DNA from: Kordia zhangzhouensis
GTDB lineage: Bacteria > Bacteroidota > Bacteroidia > Flavobacteriales > Flavobacteriaceae
Assembly (NCBI RefSeq): GCF_001005305.1
Contig: NZ_LBMH01000003.1
Span: 310,001 to 374,000, forward strand
Length of the DNA: 64,000 nt
Direction of reading: 5' to 3'
Part shown: positions 7,760 to 16,449 of the stretch, one piece after another
How positions within the stretch are numbered: the stretch's first letter is position 1
Layout: every line of letters begins with the position of its first letter
Notes under the pieces: generated by a model
What the model was told of the DNA's origin: nothing
What the model saw: only the letters and a program-made list of their open reading frames with translations
The model's database searches: none
Position numbers and translations under genes: made by a program

Positions 7760-9796
7760 ATGCGAAAAATTATTCTAAGCATTCTAACCGTATTTGCAAT
7801 GCTCTTTAGTTTGAATGCACAAGAAGTTCAAATTGATGGACGCTGGAACTTTAGTGATATACAAAATGCAGCAGGAGAATCTCTGGTTCCAACATCTCCC
7901 AAAGACAAACTCATCCTAGAAGCAGGTGAATTTCAATACCAACTTGCTGCCAAAAATAATTTGAGCGCCAATGGAGATTATATTTATCAAAACAATTTAT
8001 TAGTGTTCTATTACAATGAACCCACTGATACAATCCGTAAATATAAAATTACTACACTCAATGATTCTACACTGATTTTTAAAGAGAAGGATGTTTTTTA
8101 TCAATTTAAAAAAAATAAAGTCACAGACAATTCTGTTGCGAGTTGGCAACTGTATAGCAACATCATTTATGAAGATTTAAGAAAATATCCAGATAGTATA
8201 AAGCGTACTGTTGAATTTAATAAAGGAAGTGACTTTTTAACACTAAGAAACAACGGTTCGTACGAAAGTGTGTTAGACGGCGGTTATAACAAAGGATATT
8301 GGCTACAAAACAATGATTTATTAGTTTTCAAGCAAAAAACTCCAACCAACATTGATGTCTATTATGAAGTTGTTGAAGAAACCGAGCAAATGCTCAAATT
8401 AAAAAAGGATGGCAATCAAATTTACACTTTCATTTCAAAAAACCATCCCAATTATATTCCGCCAGCAAAAGTAGAAAGTAAAATCATTGAAAGTCAAGGA
8501 ATTTCTTTTACTAGCATTTGGCGAGGTGTTTTGGGAATGTTATCATTAATTTTTATTGCATTCCTCTTTAGTAAAAACAGAAAAGCTATCAATTGGAAAA
8601 CGGTTGGACTAGGATTAGCGTTTCAGCTGATAATAGCTATCGCCGTTTTAAAAGTTGGATTCGTAAAAACTATTTTCGAAAGTGTCGGACAAGTTTTTAT
8701 TAATATTCTAGATTACACACGCGCTGGAAGTGAATTTCTATTTAGTGGTGTTATGGATGTAAACTCCTATGGATTTATATTTGCGTTTCAAGTATTACCT
8801 ACCATTATTTTCTTCTCTGCTCTTACTTCTGTATTATTCTACTTAGGAATCATTCAAAAAGTAGTAAAAGGTATGGCTTTGGTATTAACTAAAATATTAG
8901 GAATTTCGGGAGCAGAAAGTCTATCTGTTGCAGGAAATATATTCTTAGGACAAACAGAGGCTCCTTTACTAATTAAAGCATATTTGGAGAAAATGACTCG
9001 ATCAGAAATTTTATTAGTAATGATTGGTGGAATGGCAACTGTAGCCGGTGCTGTATTAGCTGCGTATATTGGATTTTTAGGCGGTGACGATCCTGCCATG
9101 CGCCTTTTTTATGCTAAACACTTACTTGCTGCTTCCGTAATGGCTGCACCAGGAGCAATCGTTATCTCTAAAATTTTATATCCGCAAACAGAGAAAATTG
9201 ATAATAACGTAGAAGTTTCTCAAGAAAAAATAGGTTCTAATATTTTGGACGCTATTTCCAATGGAACCACAGAAGGTTTAAAGCTTGCCGTAAATGTTGG
9301 TGCAATGCTGCTAGTATTTGTTGCATTTATTGCGATGATTAATGGAATTTTTGGTTGGATTGGAGATGTGACTTCTCTAAATAGTTGGATGGCAGAAAAC
9401 ACACCTTATACAAGATTTTCATTAGAAGCAGTTCTAGGAACAATATTTGCCCCACTTATGTGGCTTATTGGTGTTGCTATGGAAGACATCATGCAAATGG
9501 GGCAGCTATTAGGAGTAAAACTAGCTGCAAGTGAATTTATAGGTTACATACAATTGGCTGATTTAAAAAACCCTGAAAATATAGGTCATTTAAAATTTGA
9601 CAAGTCTATCATCATGGCAACATACATGTTATGCGGCTTTGCTAATTTTGCTTCAATTGGAATCCAAATTGGTGGAATTGGTTCCTTAGCTCCTGGACAA
9701 CGAAAAACATTGTCTGAGTTTGGAATGAAAGCGTTGATTGGAGGAACAATTGCTTCTTTAATATCTGCAACAATAGCTGGAATGATTGTGGGATAA
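7760..9796 (+). CDS. NupC-type nucleoside transporter with secreted lipocalin-like N-terminal region
   Basis: A 678-residue inner-membrane protein. A signal peptide (residues 1-20, ending 'LNAQ') is followed by about 230 residues that appear to be two related beta-rich lipocalin-like units ('VQIDGRWNFSDIQNAAGES' ... 'FKKNK', then 'DFLTLRNNGSYESVLDGGY' ... 'FISK'). From about residue 255 the protein is a concentrative nucleoside transporter, with many helices and the conserved 'SVAGNIFLGQTEAPLLIK' and 'GGMATVAGAVLAAYIGFLG' segments. It would import nucleosides with Na+ or H+. Plain NupC proteins are about 400 residues, so the N-terminal region is an addition, probably periplasmic. thyA follows after a terminator. 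Confidence 0.88.
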   Translation: MRKIILSILTVFAMLFSLNAQEVQIDGRWNFSDIQNAAGESLVPTSPKDKLILEAGEFQYQLAAKNNLSANGDYIYQNNLLVFYYNEPTDTIRKYKITTLNDSTLIFKEKDVFYQFKKNKVTDNSVASWQLYSNIIYEDLRKYPDSIKRTVEFNKGSDFLTLRNNGSYESVLDGGYNKGYWLQNNDLLVFKQKTPTNIDVYYEVVEETEQMLKLKKDGNQIYTFISKNHPNYIPPAKVESKIIESQGISFTSIWRGVLGMLSLIFIAFLFSKNRKAINWKTVGLGLAFQLIIAIAVLKVGFVKTIFESVGQVFINILDYTRAGSEFLFSGVMDVNSYGFIFAFQVLPTIIFFSALTSVLFYLGIIQKVVKGMALVLTKILGISGAESLSVAGNIFLGQTEAPLLIKAYLEKMTRSEILLVMIGGMATVAGAVLAAYIGFLGGDDPAMRLFYAKHLLAASVMAAPGAIVISKILYPQTEKIDNNVEVSQEKIGSNILDAISNGTTEGLKLAVNVGAMLLVFVAFIAMINGIFGWIGDVTSLNSWMAENTPYTRFSLEAVLGTIFAPLMWLIGVAMEDIMQMGQLLGVKLAASEFIGYIQLADLKNPENIGHLKFDKSIIMATYMLCGFANFASIGIQIGGIGSLAPGQRKTLSEFGMKALIGGTIASLISATIAGMIVG

Positions 9797-9829
9797 ATTC
9801 TCGTTAATAACCTATTGATAAAATACAAG

Positions 9830-9860
9830 CGCGTTGGTTAAAAATCAGCGCGTTTTTTTT
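9830..9860 (+). terminator. Terminator after the nucleoside transporter
   Basis: A 10-bp stem with G-U pairs (9830-9839 with 9843-9852, AAA loop) is followed by eight T. Confidence 0.8.
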
Positions 9861-9912
9861 ATTTTTACCAACTACAAAACTGCATTGCAACACTTTTAAA
9901 ATCAGAAGCATC

Positions 9913-10737
9913 ATGAGACAATATTTAGACTTGGTAAAACATGTACTTGAACATGGAAATGAAAAAGGAGATCGGACAGGAACAGGTACCAAAAGTGTAT
10001 TTGGCTATCAAATGCGTTTTGACCTCAGCGAAGGTTTTCCTATGGTAACCACAAAAAAATTACACCTCAAATCGATTATTCATGAATTATTATGGTTTAT
10101 AAAAGGAGATACTAATGTAAAATACTTACAGGAAAATGGTGTCCGTATTTGGAATGAATGGGCAGATGAAAATGGCAATCTTGGACCTGTGTATGGGCAT
10201 CAATGGCGCAATTGGAATAGTGAAAGCATTGATCAATTAGCAGAAGTAATTGAAACCTTAAAAAACAATCCTAACAGCCGTAGAATGATTGTTTCTGCAT
10301 GGAATCCAAGTGTATTGCCTGACACCAGTGTTTCTTTCAGTGAAAATGTTGCCAATGGAAAAGCAGCATTACCACCTTGTCATGCCTTTTTTCAGTTTTA
10401 TGTTGCTGATGGTAAGCTATCTTGCCAACTATATCAGCGAAGTGCCGATGTATTTTTAGGTGTTCCTTTCAATATTGCTTCATATGCATTGCTAACTATG
10501 ATGATAGCACAAGTGTGCGGATATGAGTATGGTGATTTTATTCACACATTTGGTGATGCTCATATTTATAGTAATCATTTTGAGCAAGTTCAATTGCAAC
10601 TAACTCGTGAGCCCTACCCGCTACCGACTATGAAAATCAATCCAACTATAAAAAGTATTTTTGACTTTACGTTTGATGATTTTGAACTGGTCAATTATCA
10701 GCATCATCCACACATTAAAGGCGCTGTAGCGATATAA
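9913..10737 (+). CDS. thyA: Thymidylate synthase
   Basis: A 274-residue enzyme converting dUMP to dTMP with methylene-tetrahydrofolate, yielding dihydrofolate. Family marks: '[15 protein letters not shown]' near the start, 'YGHQWRNW', the catalytic Cys in '[12 protein letters not shown]', the dUMP-binding '[18 protein letters not shown]' and 'HIYSNHFEQ'. Length is normal, slightly longer than the 264-residue E. coli enzyme because of an insert around residues 136-155. The product dihydrofolate is the substrate of the reductase encoded 2.7 kb downstream on the same strand. Confidence 0.97.
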   Translation: MRQYLDLVKHVLEHGNEKGDRTGTGTKSVFGYQMRFDLSEGFPMVTTKKLHLKSIIHELLWFIKGDTNVKYLQENGVRIWNEWADENGNLGPVYGHQWRNWNSESIDQLAEVIETLKNNPNSRRMIVSAWNPSVLPDTSVSFSENVANGKAALPPCHAFFQFYVADGKLSCQLYQRSADVFLGVPFNIASYALLTMMIAQVCGYEYGDFIHTFGDAHIYSNHFEQVQLQLTREPYPLPTMKINPTIKSIFDFTFDDFELVNYQHHPHIKGAVAI

Positions 10738-10762
10738 TTGAATTTGAAAGCAAATCTATTTT

Positions 10763-11614
10763 ATGAAAAGATATCTTTTTACCCTCCTTTTTCTTTGTTG
10801 TATAACAATCAGTTTTACGCAAAACTCACTTCCAAAACCTGTCTATGCAGAAGGCTGTGAAAACACTGAGCAACCTACAGAATGTAGTGAAGAAAAACTG
10901 CGAACTGTTGCTTATAATGCATTGACAAAAATAGATATGGAAAAGGTAATAGCGAAAACAGAAAAAGATACTATTTTCATGAATACTAAATTGTATTTTC
11001 TTGAAAATCAATCTTTAGAAATTGAAAAATCTTCTATGAATTTTCACGAAAGTGAGTTAAATTATTTTGATATTGATTTAAGCTTTTCCTTAAAAGATTT
11101 ACCATTTGCTCCACATGCGGATACTGACAAAAAAGTATCCTTTCGCAGCCACTTGTATTTAGTCGTTGATCGCAAACAAAACAAATTAATTCCTTTACCT
11201 GAATACACTCCAAAAAGAATTCCGTTTAGCGGCCCTGAAGTTGGAGTTATATATCCTGGTTGTGAAAAAACAACTTCCAATGAAGAAAGAAAACGATGCA
11301 TGACTACAAGCATTTCTAAGTTTGTTGGTGAAAATTTTGACAACACTTTGGGAGAAAAACTAGGGCTCGATGGCATCAATCGAATTTATGTTGTTTTTAA
11401 AATTAATAAAGAAGGTGGAGTCGAAGAAATACGCTCAAGAGCGCCGCACCCACAACTGGAAAAAGAAGCAATTAGAGTTATAAAAATGCTTCCACCTATG
11501 CAACCTGCTATTATCGAAAATACTCCCGTAAGCATTAATTATGCGCTTCCTATTGTCTTTAATGTACAAGGAAAAGAAGTTAACGAAAGAAAAAAAAGAA
11601 AGCGAAATAAGTAG
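10763..11614 (+). CDS. Secreted protein with TonB C-terminal-like domain
   Basis: A 283-residue exported protein with a signal peptide (about residues 1-19, 'SFTQ'). The C-terminal 120 residues resemble the TonB C-terminal fold as found in many Bacteroidota proteins without a TonB membrane anchor: 'YPGCE' ... 'RKRCM', 'INRIYVVFKINKEGGVEEI', 'RAPHPQLEKEAIRVIKMLP' and 'VSINYALPIVF'. The GCE...C cysteine pair recurs in three other proteins of the window (12939, 44740 and the end of the gene at 46431). Residues 20-150 are not recognised; they hold a first 'EGCENTEQPTECSEEKL' unit that looks like a degenerate copy. Starts 25 nt after thyA. Role unknown. Confidence 0.75.
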   Translation: MKRYLFTLLFLCCITISFTQNSLPKPVYAEGCENTEQPTECSEEKLRTVAYNALTKIDMEKVIAKTEKDTIFMNTKLYFLENQSLEIEKSSMNFHESELNYFDIDLSFSLKDLPFAPHADTDKKVSFRSHLYLVVDRKQNKLIPLPEYTPKRIPFSGPEVGVIYPGCEKTTSNEERKRCMTTSISKFVGENFDNTLGEKLGLDGINRIYVVFKINKEGGVEEIRSRAPHPQLEKEAIRVIKMLPPMQPAIIENTPVSINYALPIVFNVQGKEVNERKKRKRNK

Positions 11615-11646
11615 TACCTTTTTAACAGATTGACAATCTTTTAGTT

Positions 11647-12240
11647 ATGATTTTACTAGATTTTAAAAAGAATTACATCTTAGACAATGGTTTTGTACAA
11701 TTACGCCCATTAAAAACTGAAGATTTTGAGTTTTTATTACCCTATTCTATAAATGAACCTGAACTTTGGACATATTCTTTAACTCCTGCAGATGGTGAAG
11801 AAAATCTAAAGCGTTATATCGCAAAAGCGTTGCAAGACAGAAAAGACGAAAACGCCTATCCTTTTATTGTATATGACAAACGTTACAATACGTACGCTGG
11901 ATGCTCCCGTTTTTATGATTTTAGCCAAACTCATCAAACTGTTTCCTTAGGATATACTTGGTATGGAAAGGATTTTCACGGAACTGGTCTCAATAAAAAT
12001 TGTAAATTTTTATTACTTCAATTTGCTTTTGAACATATGAAAGTACAACGAGTTGAATTCAGAGCTGATTTGAAAAATAAAAGAAGCATTGCTGCTATGA
12101 AGAGTATTGGTTGTACTGAAGAAGGCGTACTTCGCAGTAATTGCGCTACACCTACAACAAGAAGAGATAGTATAGTACTAAGTATTTTGCGCCACGAATG
12201 GTTTAGCCGTGTCAAACGAGAACTTCTAAAAAAATTATAA
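11647..12240 (+). CDS. GNAT family N-acetyltransferase, RimJ/RimL-like
   Basis: A 197-residue cytoplasmic acetyltransferase of the GNAT fold. It shows 'VQLRPLKTEDFEFLLPYS' at the N-terminus, the acetyl-CoA region 'SLGYTWYGKDFHGTGLNKN' and the motif-B stretch 'VQRVEFRADLKNKRSIAAMK', typical of the subgroup that acetylates ribosomal-protein N-termini or small amines. The substrate cannot be told from sequence. It lies 32 nt after the TonB-like gene and ends at a bidirectional terminator. Confidence 0.88.
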   Translation: MILLDFKKNYILDNGFVQLRPLKTEDFEFLLPYSINEPELWTYSLTPADGEENLKRYIAKALQDRKDENAYPFIVYDKRYNTYAGCSRFYDFSQTHQTVSLGYTWYGKDFHGTGLNKNCKFLLLQFAFEHMKVQRVEFRADLKNKRSIAAMKSIGCTEEGVLRSNCATPTTRRDSIVLSILRHEWFSRVKRELLKKL

Positions 12241-12276
12241 AAAAAAGCCTTTTACTGAAATGCAAAAGGCTTTTTT
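12241..12276. terminator. Bidirectional terminator between convergent genes
   Basis: A 13-bp perfect inverted repeat (12241-12253 with 12264-12276) with A and T tracts serves both the acetyltransferase gene and the minus-strand CBM48 gene. Confidence 0.88.
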
Positions 12277-12292
12277 AAGTGTCAAATTCTGA

Positions 12293-12589
12293 TTATAAAC
12301 TTAAAACTCCGTTTTCGGCAGCTGCAAAGTCATTCCACTTGTAAGCATCTGCTTCGGCATCGTTTGTGTAAATCCCGTCAACTACATAACGAAACTCATA
12401 TTCGTTATCTTTTTCTAAATCGACAGTTCCTTTAAAAGTTCCATTTTTTAATTTTTTCAAACTTGTTGCTTCGGTATTCCATTCATTAAAATTTCCAACT
12501 ACTGATACCGCTTCTGCCTCTTTTGCATCAACACTAAAGGTTACTTTGCAAACAGGTTTACTTTTTAAATATTGTTTCTTAATTGCCAT
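12293..12589 (-). CDS. Small isoamylase N-terminal/CBM48-like (AMPK glycogen-binding type) protein
   Basis: A 98-residue protein made almost entirely of one immunoglobulin-like domain of the CBM48/early-set family: 'VTFSVDAKEAEAVSVVGNFN' with the conserved FNEW, then 'YEFRYVVDGIYTNDAEADAY'. In larger proteins this fold binds alpha-glucans or sits beside glycoside hydrolase domains. Stand-alone copies are frequent in Flavobacteriia, where their ligand is not known. ATG at 12589 is chosen because the upstream TTG/ATG start adds seven unlike residues. No secretion signal is visible, so it is probably cytoplasmic. Confidence 0.8.
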   Translation of the reverse strand: MAIKKQYLKSKPVCKVTFSVDAKEAEAVSVVGNFNEWNTEATSLKKLKNGTFKGTVDLEKDNEYEFRYVVDGIYTNDAEADAYKWNDFAAAENGVLSL

Positions 12590-12938
12590 AATTTCAAGTA
12601 TTTGATACAATCAAATGTATAGAAGAATTTTTGGTAAACAAATGAAAGAATTCATAAATATGAAAGAATTATGATTTTGATAAAAAATTGGTTTTTTAAA
12701 TTAAAAACCTACAACAAAAAAGCACTTTAATTAAAGGATTAACAACGCTATTTTAAGCCCTTTACCTCCTGATTTTCAACGATATCGTTTTCGTAATTTT
12801 TCAACTTTTTAGCATAAATCAATTTTAAATTCATCCGAAAAAAGTAGCATTTCATAGTAAAACTTTATCTTTTCCTCTTCACAAAATGAACAATTCAAAA
12901 AAAGAGAAGTATATTTATATCATTAAAAATATTCTGCA
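12590..12938. other. Gene-free divergent intergenic region
   Basis: 349 bp between divergent genes. It must hold both promoters, but no box matches the consensus well on either strand. There is a short direct repeat ATGAAAGAATT (two copies, near 12641-12671). No ORF or RNA gene was recognised. Confidence 0.5.
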
Positions 12939-13424
12939 ATGAAAAAATTTATTTTTCCAGCTTTGGCGTGTCTTTTCTTCCAAGTAAGTTTTGCACAAAA
13001 AGCAACCAATATGTCTGTGGTAAAAGTATCTCCTGATGGAAGTGTAAATCATGCTGTATTGGATAAAGCTCCATTATTGAAAGGTTGTGAAACAACCACA
13101 AATGCTTCAAAGTGTACAGATGATAAAATCAAAGCATTTGTAATGGAACAATTAGCCAAAGACAACGCAATAACAGCTAGTATCAAAAAAGAAAAAGAGC
13201 AAAAAGTATATGTGCGTTTTATAGTAACCGAACAAGGCTCTGTACAAAATATTGGCGTTCGTACTCAAAACACTCTCTTAAAAGCTCGCATACAAAAGGT
13301 TTTAGAAAAATTACCTACATTTTCTCCTGGAAAACAAGATGGTCGCACCGTAAGTGCAGCTTATAGTTTATATCTCAATCTTTCTGAAACCTTAGTACAT
13401 AAGTCTAGTCAAATTAAATTATAA
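12939..13424 (+). CDS. Small secreted TonB C-terminal-like protein
   Basis: A 161-residue exported protein: signal peptide (residues 1-19, ending 'SFAQ'), then one TonB-C-like domain with 'LLKGCETTTNASKCTDDKI', 'KVYVRFIVTEQGSVQNIGV', 'LEKLPTFSPGKQDGRTVSAA'. It has the same cysteine pair and closing strand as the proteins at 10763 and 44740. Without a TonB anchor or proline spacer it cannot be a classic energy transducer; a periplasmic binding or scaffolding role is inference. The next gene begins 8 nt later. Confidence 0.75.
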   Translation: MKKFIFPALACLFFQVSFAQKATNMSVVKVSPDGSVNHAVLDKAPLLKGCETTTNASKCTDDKIKAFVMEQLAKDNAITASIKKEKEQKVYVRFIVTEQGSVQNIGVRTQNTLLKARIQKVLEKLPTFSPGKQDGRTVSAAYSLYLNLSETLVHKSSQIKL

Positions 13425-13432
13425 TTATTTAA

Positions 13433-14365
13433 ATGTTCGGCTCTAAAAAAAAACCTACCACACAAATAGATCAAGAACAGTTGGCTTTAATTAAAAATGC
13501 CCAAAAACGTATCAAACAAAAAAAACGTTTATACTATCATTTGGTAATTTTTATTATAGGTTCTGCCATTTTAGTATTGCTTAATGTAGTATTAGGATTT
13601 GGCAATAATGTTACATTATTTGGAACTCAGTGGTTTGTTTGGGCTGTATTAGCATGGTTGTTCTTATTTGTATTTCATGTTTTTGATGTATACATCACCA
13701 ATAAATTTATGGGAAAAGATTGGGAAGCTAAACAATTAGAGCGTTTGGTTGGCCAACAAGAACTCCGCATCGAAAAACTTAAACAAAAATTCTTAGAACA
13801 AGAAACTAAAATAGCAAAAGAACAAGCCAAAGCTGAGCTCGAAAATACGGTAAAACCTGAAATAATCGATAGAAGCTCTTTATCGTTAATTGTCGCTGCT
13901 GCAGAAAATAATGTGATTGGAAAAGACAATCAATTGATTTGGCATTTAAGTGATGATCTAAAGCGATTTAAAAAACTGACTTCTGGACACCATATCATTA
14001 TGGGACGTAAGACCTTTGAAAGTTTTCCAAAACCACTTCCTAATAGAACGCACGTAGTTATTACGCGACAAAAAAACTACAAAGCCCCGAAAGGTGTAAT
14101 TGTAGTTCACAACATGAAAGAAGCTGTAAGTGTAGCCACACTTAGCGATGCTAACCCTTATGTGATTGGCGGTGGTGAAATATACAAACAAGCATTTCCT
14201 TTTGCTACTAAAATTGAACTGACTCGTGTTCATCATGAATTTGAAGGAGATACATATTTCCCCGAAATTGACACAAAAGACTGGAAAGAGACTGCTAATG
14301 AATTTCACCCGAAAGACAATAAGCACGAATACGAGTTTTCTTTCATTACATACGAACGAGTTTAA
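13433..14365 (+). CDS. folA: Dihydrofolate reductase fused to an N-terminal 2TM membrane domain
   Basis: A 310-residue protein in two parts. Residues about 20-105 form a 2TM domain with two hydrophobic helices ('LVIFIIGSAILVLLNVVLGF' and 'WFVWAVLAWLFLFVFHVFDV'), followed by a charged coiled-coil linker (about 107-138). Residues about 149-310 are a full dihydrofolate reductase: 'LSLIVAAAENNVIGKDNQLI', 'WHLSDDLKRFKKLT' with the catalytic Asp, 'IIMGRKTFESFPKPLPNRTH', 'PYVIGGGEIYKQAFPFA'. It would regenerate tetrahydrofolate at the inner membrane, using dihydrofolate made by ThyA (gene 2.7 kb upstream). Ordinary bacterial enzymes are about 160 residues and soluble, so the anchor is the odd feature. 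Confidence 0.92.
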   Translation: MFGSKKKPTTQIDQEQLALIKNAQKRIKQKKRLYYHLVIFIIGSAILVLLNVVLGFGNNVTLFGTQWFVWAVLAWLFLFVFHVFDVYITNKFMGKDWEAKQLERLVGQQELRIEKLKQKFLEQETKIAKEQAKAELENTVKPEIIDRSSLSLIVAAAENNVIGKDNQLIWHLSDDLKRFKKLTSGHHIIMGRKTFESFPKPLPNRTHVVITRQKNYKAPKGVIVVHNMKEAVSVATLSDANPYVIGGGEIYKQAFPFATKIELTRVHHEFEGDTYFPEIDTKDWKETANEFHPKDNKHEYEFSFITYERV

Positions 14366-14469
14366 ATAGAGTTTAACTTAATGTTATTTTAAAATTACCT
14401 ATTTTTGCTCCATAATTAAAAAACCCCTTTTCTTCATTTGACATACTGAAGAAACCTAAAAACTTACAA

Positions 14470-15360
14470 ATGAAAGCATATATTTTTCCAGGGCAAGGAG
14501 CTCAATTCACAGGAATGGGATTAGATTTATATGAAAGTTCTCCCGAAGCTCAACGCCTATTTGAAGAAGCCAATGACATTTTAGGATTTCAAATAACGGA
14601 TATTATGTTTGAAGGATCTGCTGAAGATCTAAAACAGACAAAAGTAACTCAATCTGCTATCTTTTTACATTCTGTAATTTTAAGTAAAATTTTAGGAGAT
14701 ACATTTCAACCTGAAATGGTTGCAGGACACTCTTTAGGAGAACTTTCTGCCTTAGTAGCCAACAATACTTTGACTTTTGAAGATGGTTTACGCTTGGTTT
14801 CCACACGTTCAATGGCTATGCAAAAAGCATGTGAATTACAACCAAGTATTATGGCCGCTGTATTAGGTTTGGATGATGCGACTGTTGAAAGAGTTTGTAA
14901 TGACACTTCAGGAATTGTTGTAGCTGCCAACTATAATTGTCCTGGGCAAATTGTAATTTCTGGAGAAACAGAAGCTATAGAAAAAGCTTGTGAAACACTT
15001 AAAGAAGCTGGAGCAAAACGTGCTCTTGCTCTACAAGTAGGTGGTGCTTTTCACTCTCCTTTAATGGAGCCAGCTAGAGAAGAATTAGCAACTGCGATAG
15101 AAAATACAACATTTAACAAACCGAGCTGTCCAATATACCAAAATGTAACGACAACAGCTGTTATGAATCCTGATGAAATTAAGAAAAACTTGATTCTACA
15201 ATTAACAGCTCCCGTAAAATGGACACAATCTGTACAACAAATGATTGCTGATGGCGCCACACATTTTATCGAAGTTGGTCCCGGAAAAGTGCTACAAGGA
15301 TTGTTACGAAAAATAGATCGTTCAGTAACTTCTGAGAGTGCTACTTTTGAAACAGAATAA
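14470..15360 (+). CDS. fabD: Malonyl-CoA:ACP transacylase
   Basis: A 296-residue enzyme loading malonyl groups on acyl carrier protein for fatty-acid synthesis. Motifs: 'YIFPGQGAQFTGMG' at the start, the nucleophile in 'VAGHSLGELSALV' (Ser about 88), the CoA-binding Arg region 'LRLVSTRSMAMQKAC', and the catalytic His in 'GGAFHSPLMEPAR'. Length is normal. lspA starts 12 nt downstream, so the two are probably cotranscribed. Confidence 0.95.
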   Translation: MKAYIFPGQGAQFTGMGLDLYESSPEAQRLFEEANDILGFQITDIMFEGSAEDLKQTKVTQSAIFLHSVILSKILGDTFQPEMVAGHSLGELSALVANNTLTFEDGLRLVSTRSMAMQKACELQPSIMAAVLGLDDATVERVCNDTSGIVVAANYNCPGQIVISGETEAIEKACETLKEAGAKRALALQVGGAFHSPLMEPAREELATAIENTTFNKPSCPIYQNVTTTAVMNPDEIKKNLILQLTAPVKWTQSVQQMIADGATHFIEVGPGKVLQGLLRKIDRSVTSESATFETE

Positions 15361-15372
15361 TATAATTATCCA

Positions 15373-15879
15373 ATGAAAATTTCCAATACGCTACGAATAG
15401 TATTAATTTTTGGATTGATTTTGATGAATATTGGTTGCGATCAAGTGTCAAAATCAGTTGCAAGAACGCATATTGATAGTACAGAAAAAATTTCTGTTAT
15501 TGGAAACTACATTGTTTTAGTGAAAACTGAAAATAAAGGTGCTTTTCTAGGTTTTTTATCTACTATGCAGAATCCTATTTTGAAAAGCATCTTTTTAATT
15601 ATACTTCCCGTAGTTGTTTTGTTTTTAATTCTCCGCACAATTATTATAAATACCGATTTGGACAATTATATGATTTTTGGCTTATGTTGTATTATTGGAG
15701 GCGGAATTGGAAACTTATATGATCGCATAGTGTATCGCTCCGTTACAGACTTTATGCACATTGATTTGGGCGGTATCTTTAAAACTGGGATTTTTAATAT
15801 GGCAGACGTCTCTGTGATGCTTGGAACAGGATTAATTCTACTTTCTTTTATCAAGCGAAAAGAAGTCTCCCTATCGTAA
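15373..15879 (+). CDS. lspA: Signal peptidase II (lipoprotein signal peptidase)
   Basis: A 168-residue inner-membrane aspartyl protease that removes signal peptides from prolipoproteins. Four hydrophobic segments and the conserved blocks are visible: 'DQVSKSVA' near the N-terminus, 'TENKGAFLGF' (a diverged N-x-GAAFG block), 'GGGIGNLYDRIVYRSVTDFM' with the first catalytic Asp region, and 'FNMADVSVMLG' with the second. The diverged third block makes a specialised paralogue possible. Expected substrates in this window include the lipobox proteins at 21708 and 44740. Confidence 0.88.
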   Translation: MKISNTLRIVLIFGLILMNIGCDQVSKSVARTHIDSTEKISVIGNYIVLVKTENKGAFLGFLSTMQNPILKSIFLIILPVVVLFLILRTIIINTDLDNYMIFGLCCIIGGGIGNLYDRIVYRSVTDFMHIDLGGIFKTGIFNMADVSVMLGTGLILLSFIKRKEVSLS

Positions 15880-15939
15880 CCACCTATACTATTTCTTTTA
15901 ATCTAAAGACCTCATTTAAACAAAGTTAAGACGTTAATT

Positions 15940-15954
15940 TACGGTATTCCCGTA
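15940..15954 (+). promoter_or_regulatory. TACGG-N5-CCGTA element upstream of precursor peptide 1
   Basis: A perfect dyad (TACGG TATTC CCGTA), preceded by GTTAATT, ends 62 bp before the ATG at 16016. A TA-rich stretch that could be the -7 region (TATATTTT, near 15975) lies about 20 bp downstream, so the dyad takes the -35/-33 position. The same element occurs at 16378 and 23718. Confidence 0.6.
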
Positions 15955-16015
15955 GAGATTTTCTATGTAGTTTTTATATTTTATCATAATAAAACAACTA
16001 ATAAAAACTTTTATT

Positions 16016-16225
16016 ATGAAAAAAAGAAACGTAAAGTCATTGAAACTTCATAAAAGTTCAGTGTCAAACTTAACAAATGAAAATGTAAAAGGTGGGGCAT
16101 ATTACACCAAATTTGATTGTCAAACTTTTTTAGACAGCCCTTGTACTTCGTTTATAGACGCATGTCCTTCTGCTTGGGTATGTCCATTGACTGAAAACCC
16201 GAGAGAATGTCCTTTTCCTATCTAA
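16016..16225 (+). CDS. Lanthipeptide-like RiPP precursor peptide 1
   Basis: A 69-residue peptide with a basic leader 'MKKRNVKSLKLHKSSVSNL', a Gly-Gly (residues 30-31) suitable for leader cleavage, and a core with five Cys and several Ser/Thr, including 'FIDACPSAWVCPL'. The leader pattern MKK-x-x-K-x-L-x-L-x-K-x-S-[IV]-S is the one seen in flavobacterial peptides annotated as class I lanthipeptides (from memory). It shares the 'IDACPSA' block with the next gene. No LanB, LanC, protease or transporter gene is nearby, so modification in trans is inferred and untested. An upstream TACGG dyad and a downstream terminator make it an independent unit. Confidence 0.75.
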   Translation: MKKRNVKSLKLHKSSVSNLTNENVKGGAYYTKFDCQTFLDSPCTSFIDACPSAWVCPLTENPRECPFPI

Positions 16226-16291
16226 AAGGAAAATTAAAAGATTTCTGTAAAACTTTTAATTATCAATCTCATAACTTTTTTTAAAAGAATG

Positions 16292-16317
16292 CCTAGTTTT
16301 TGACTAGGTTTTTTTTT
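16292..16317 (+). terminator. Terminator of precursor peptide 1
   Basis: A 6-bp stem CCTAGT/ACTAGG with a short loop is followed by nine T, separating the two peptide genes into single-gene units. Confidence 0.85.
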
Positions 16318-16377
16318 AATCAGTTTCCATTCTTATACAATCAATACGCAAACAATACGAAATGTAGAATTGTTAAT

Positions 16378-16392
16378 TACGGGATTTCCTTA
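16378..16392 (+). promoter_or_regulatory. TACGG-N5-CC(T)TA element upstream of precursor peptide 2
   Basis: TACGG GATTT CCTTA, preceded by GTTAAT, ends 58 bp before the ATG at 16450. It differs by one base in the second half-site from the perfect dyad at 15940 and sits at nearly the same distance from the start codon. Confidence 0.55.
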
Positions 16393-16449
16393 CTAAAAAC
16401 ATATTTAATTTTTCTATTTTAAGTAATTAAGAATCAAAAACTTGAACCC

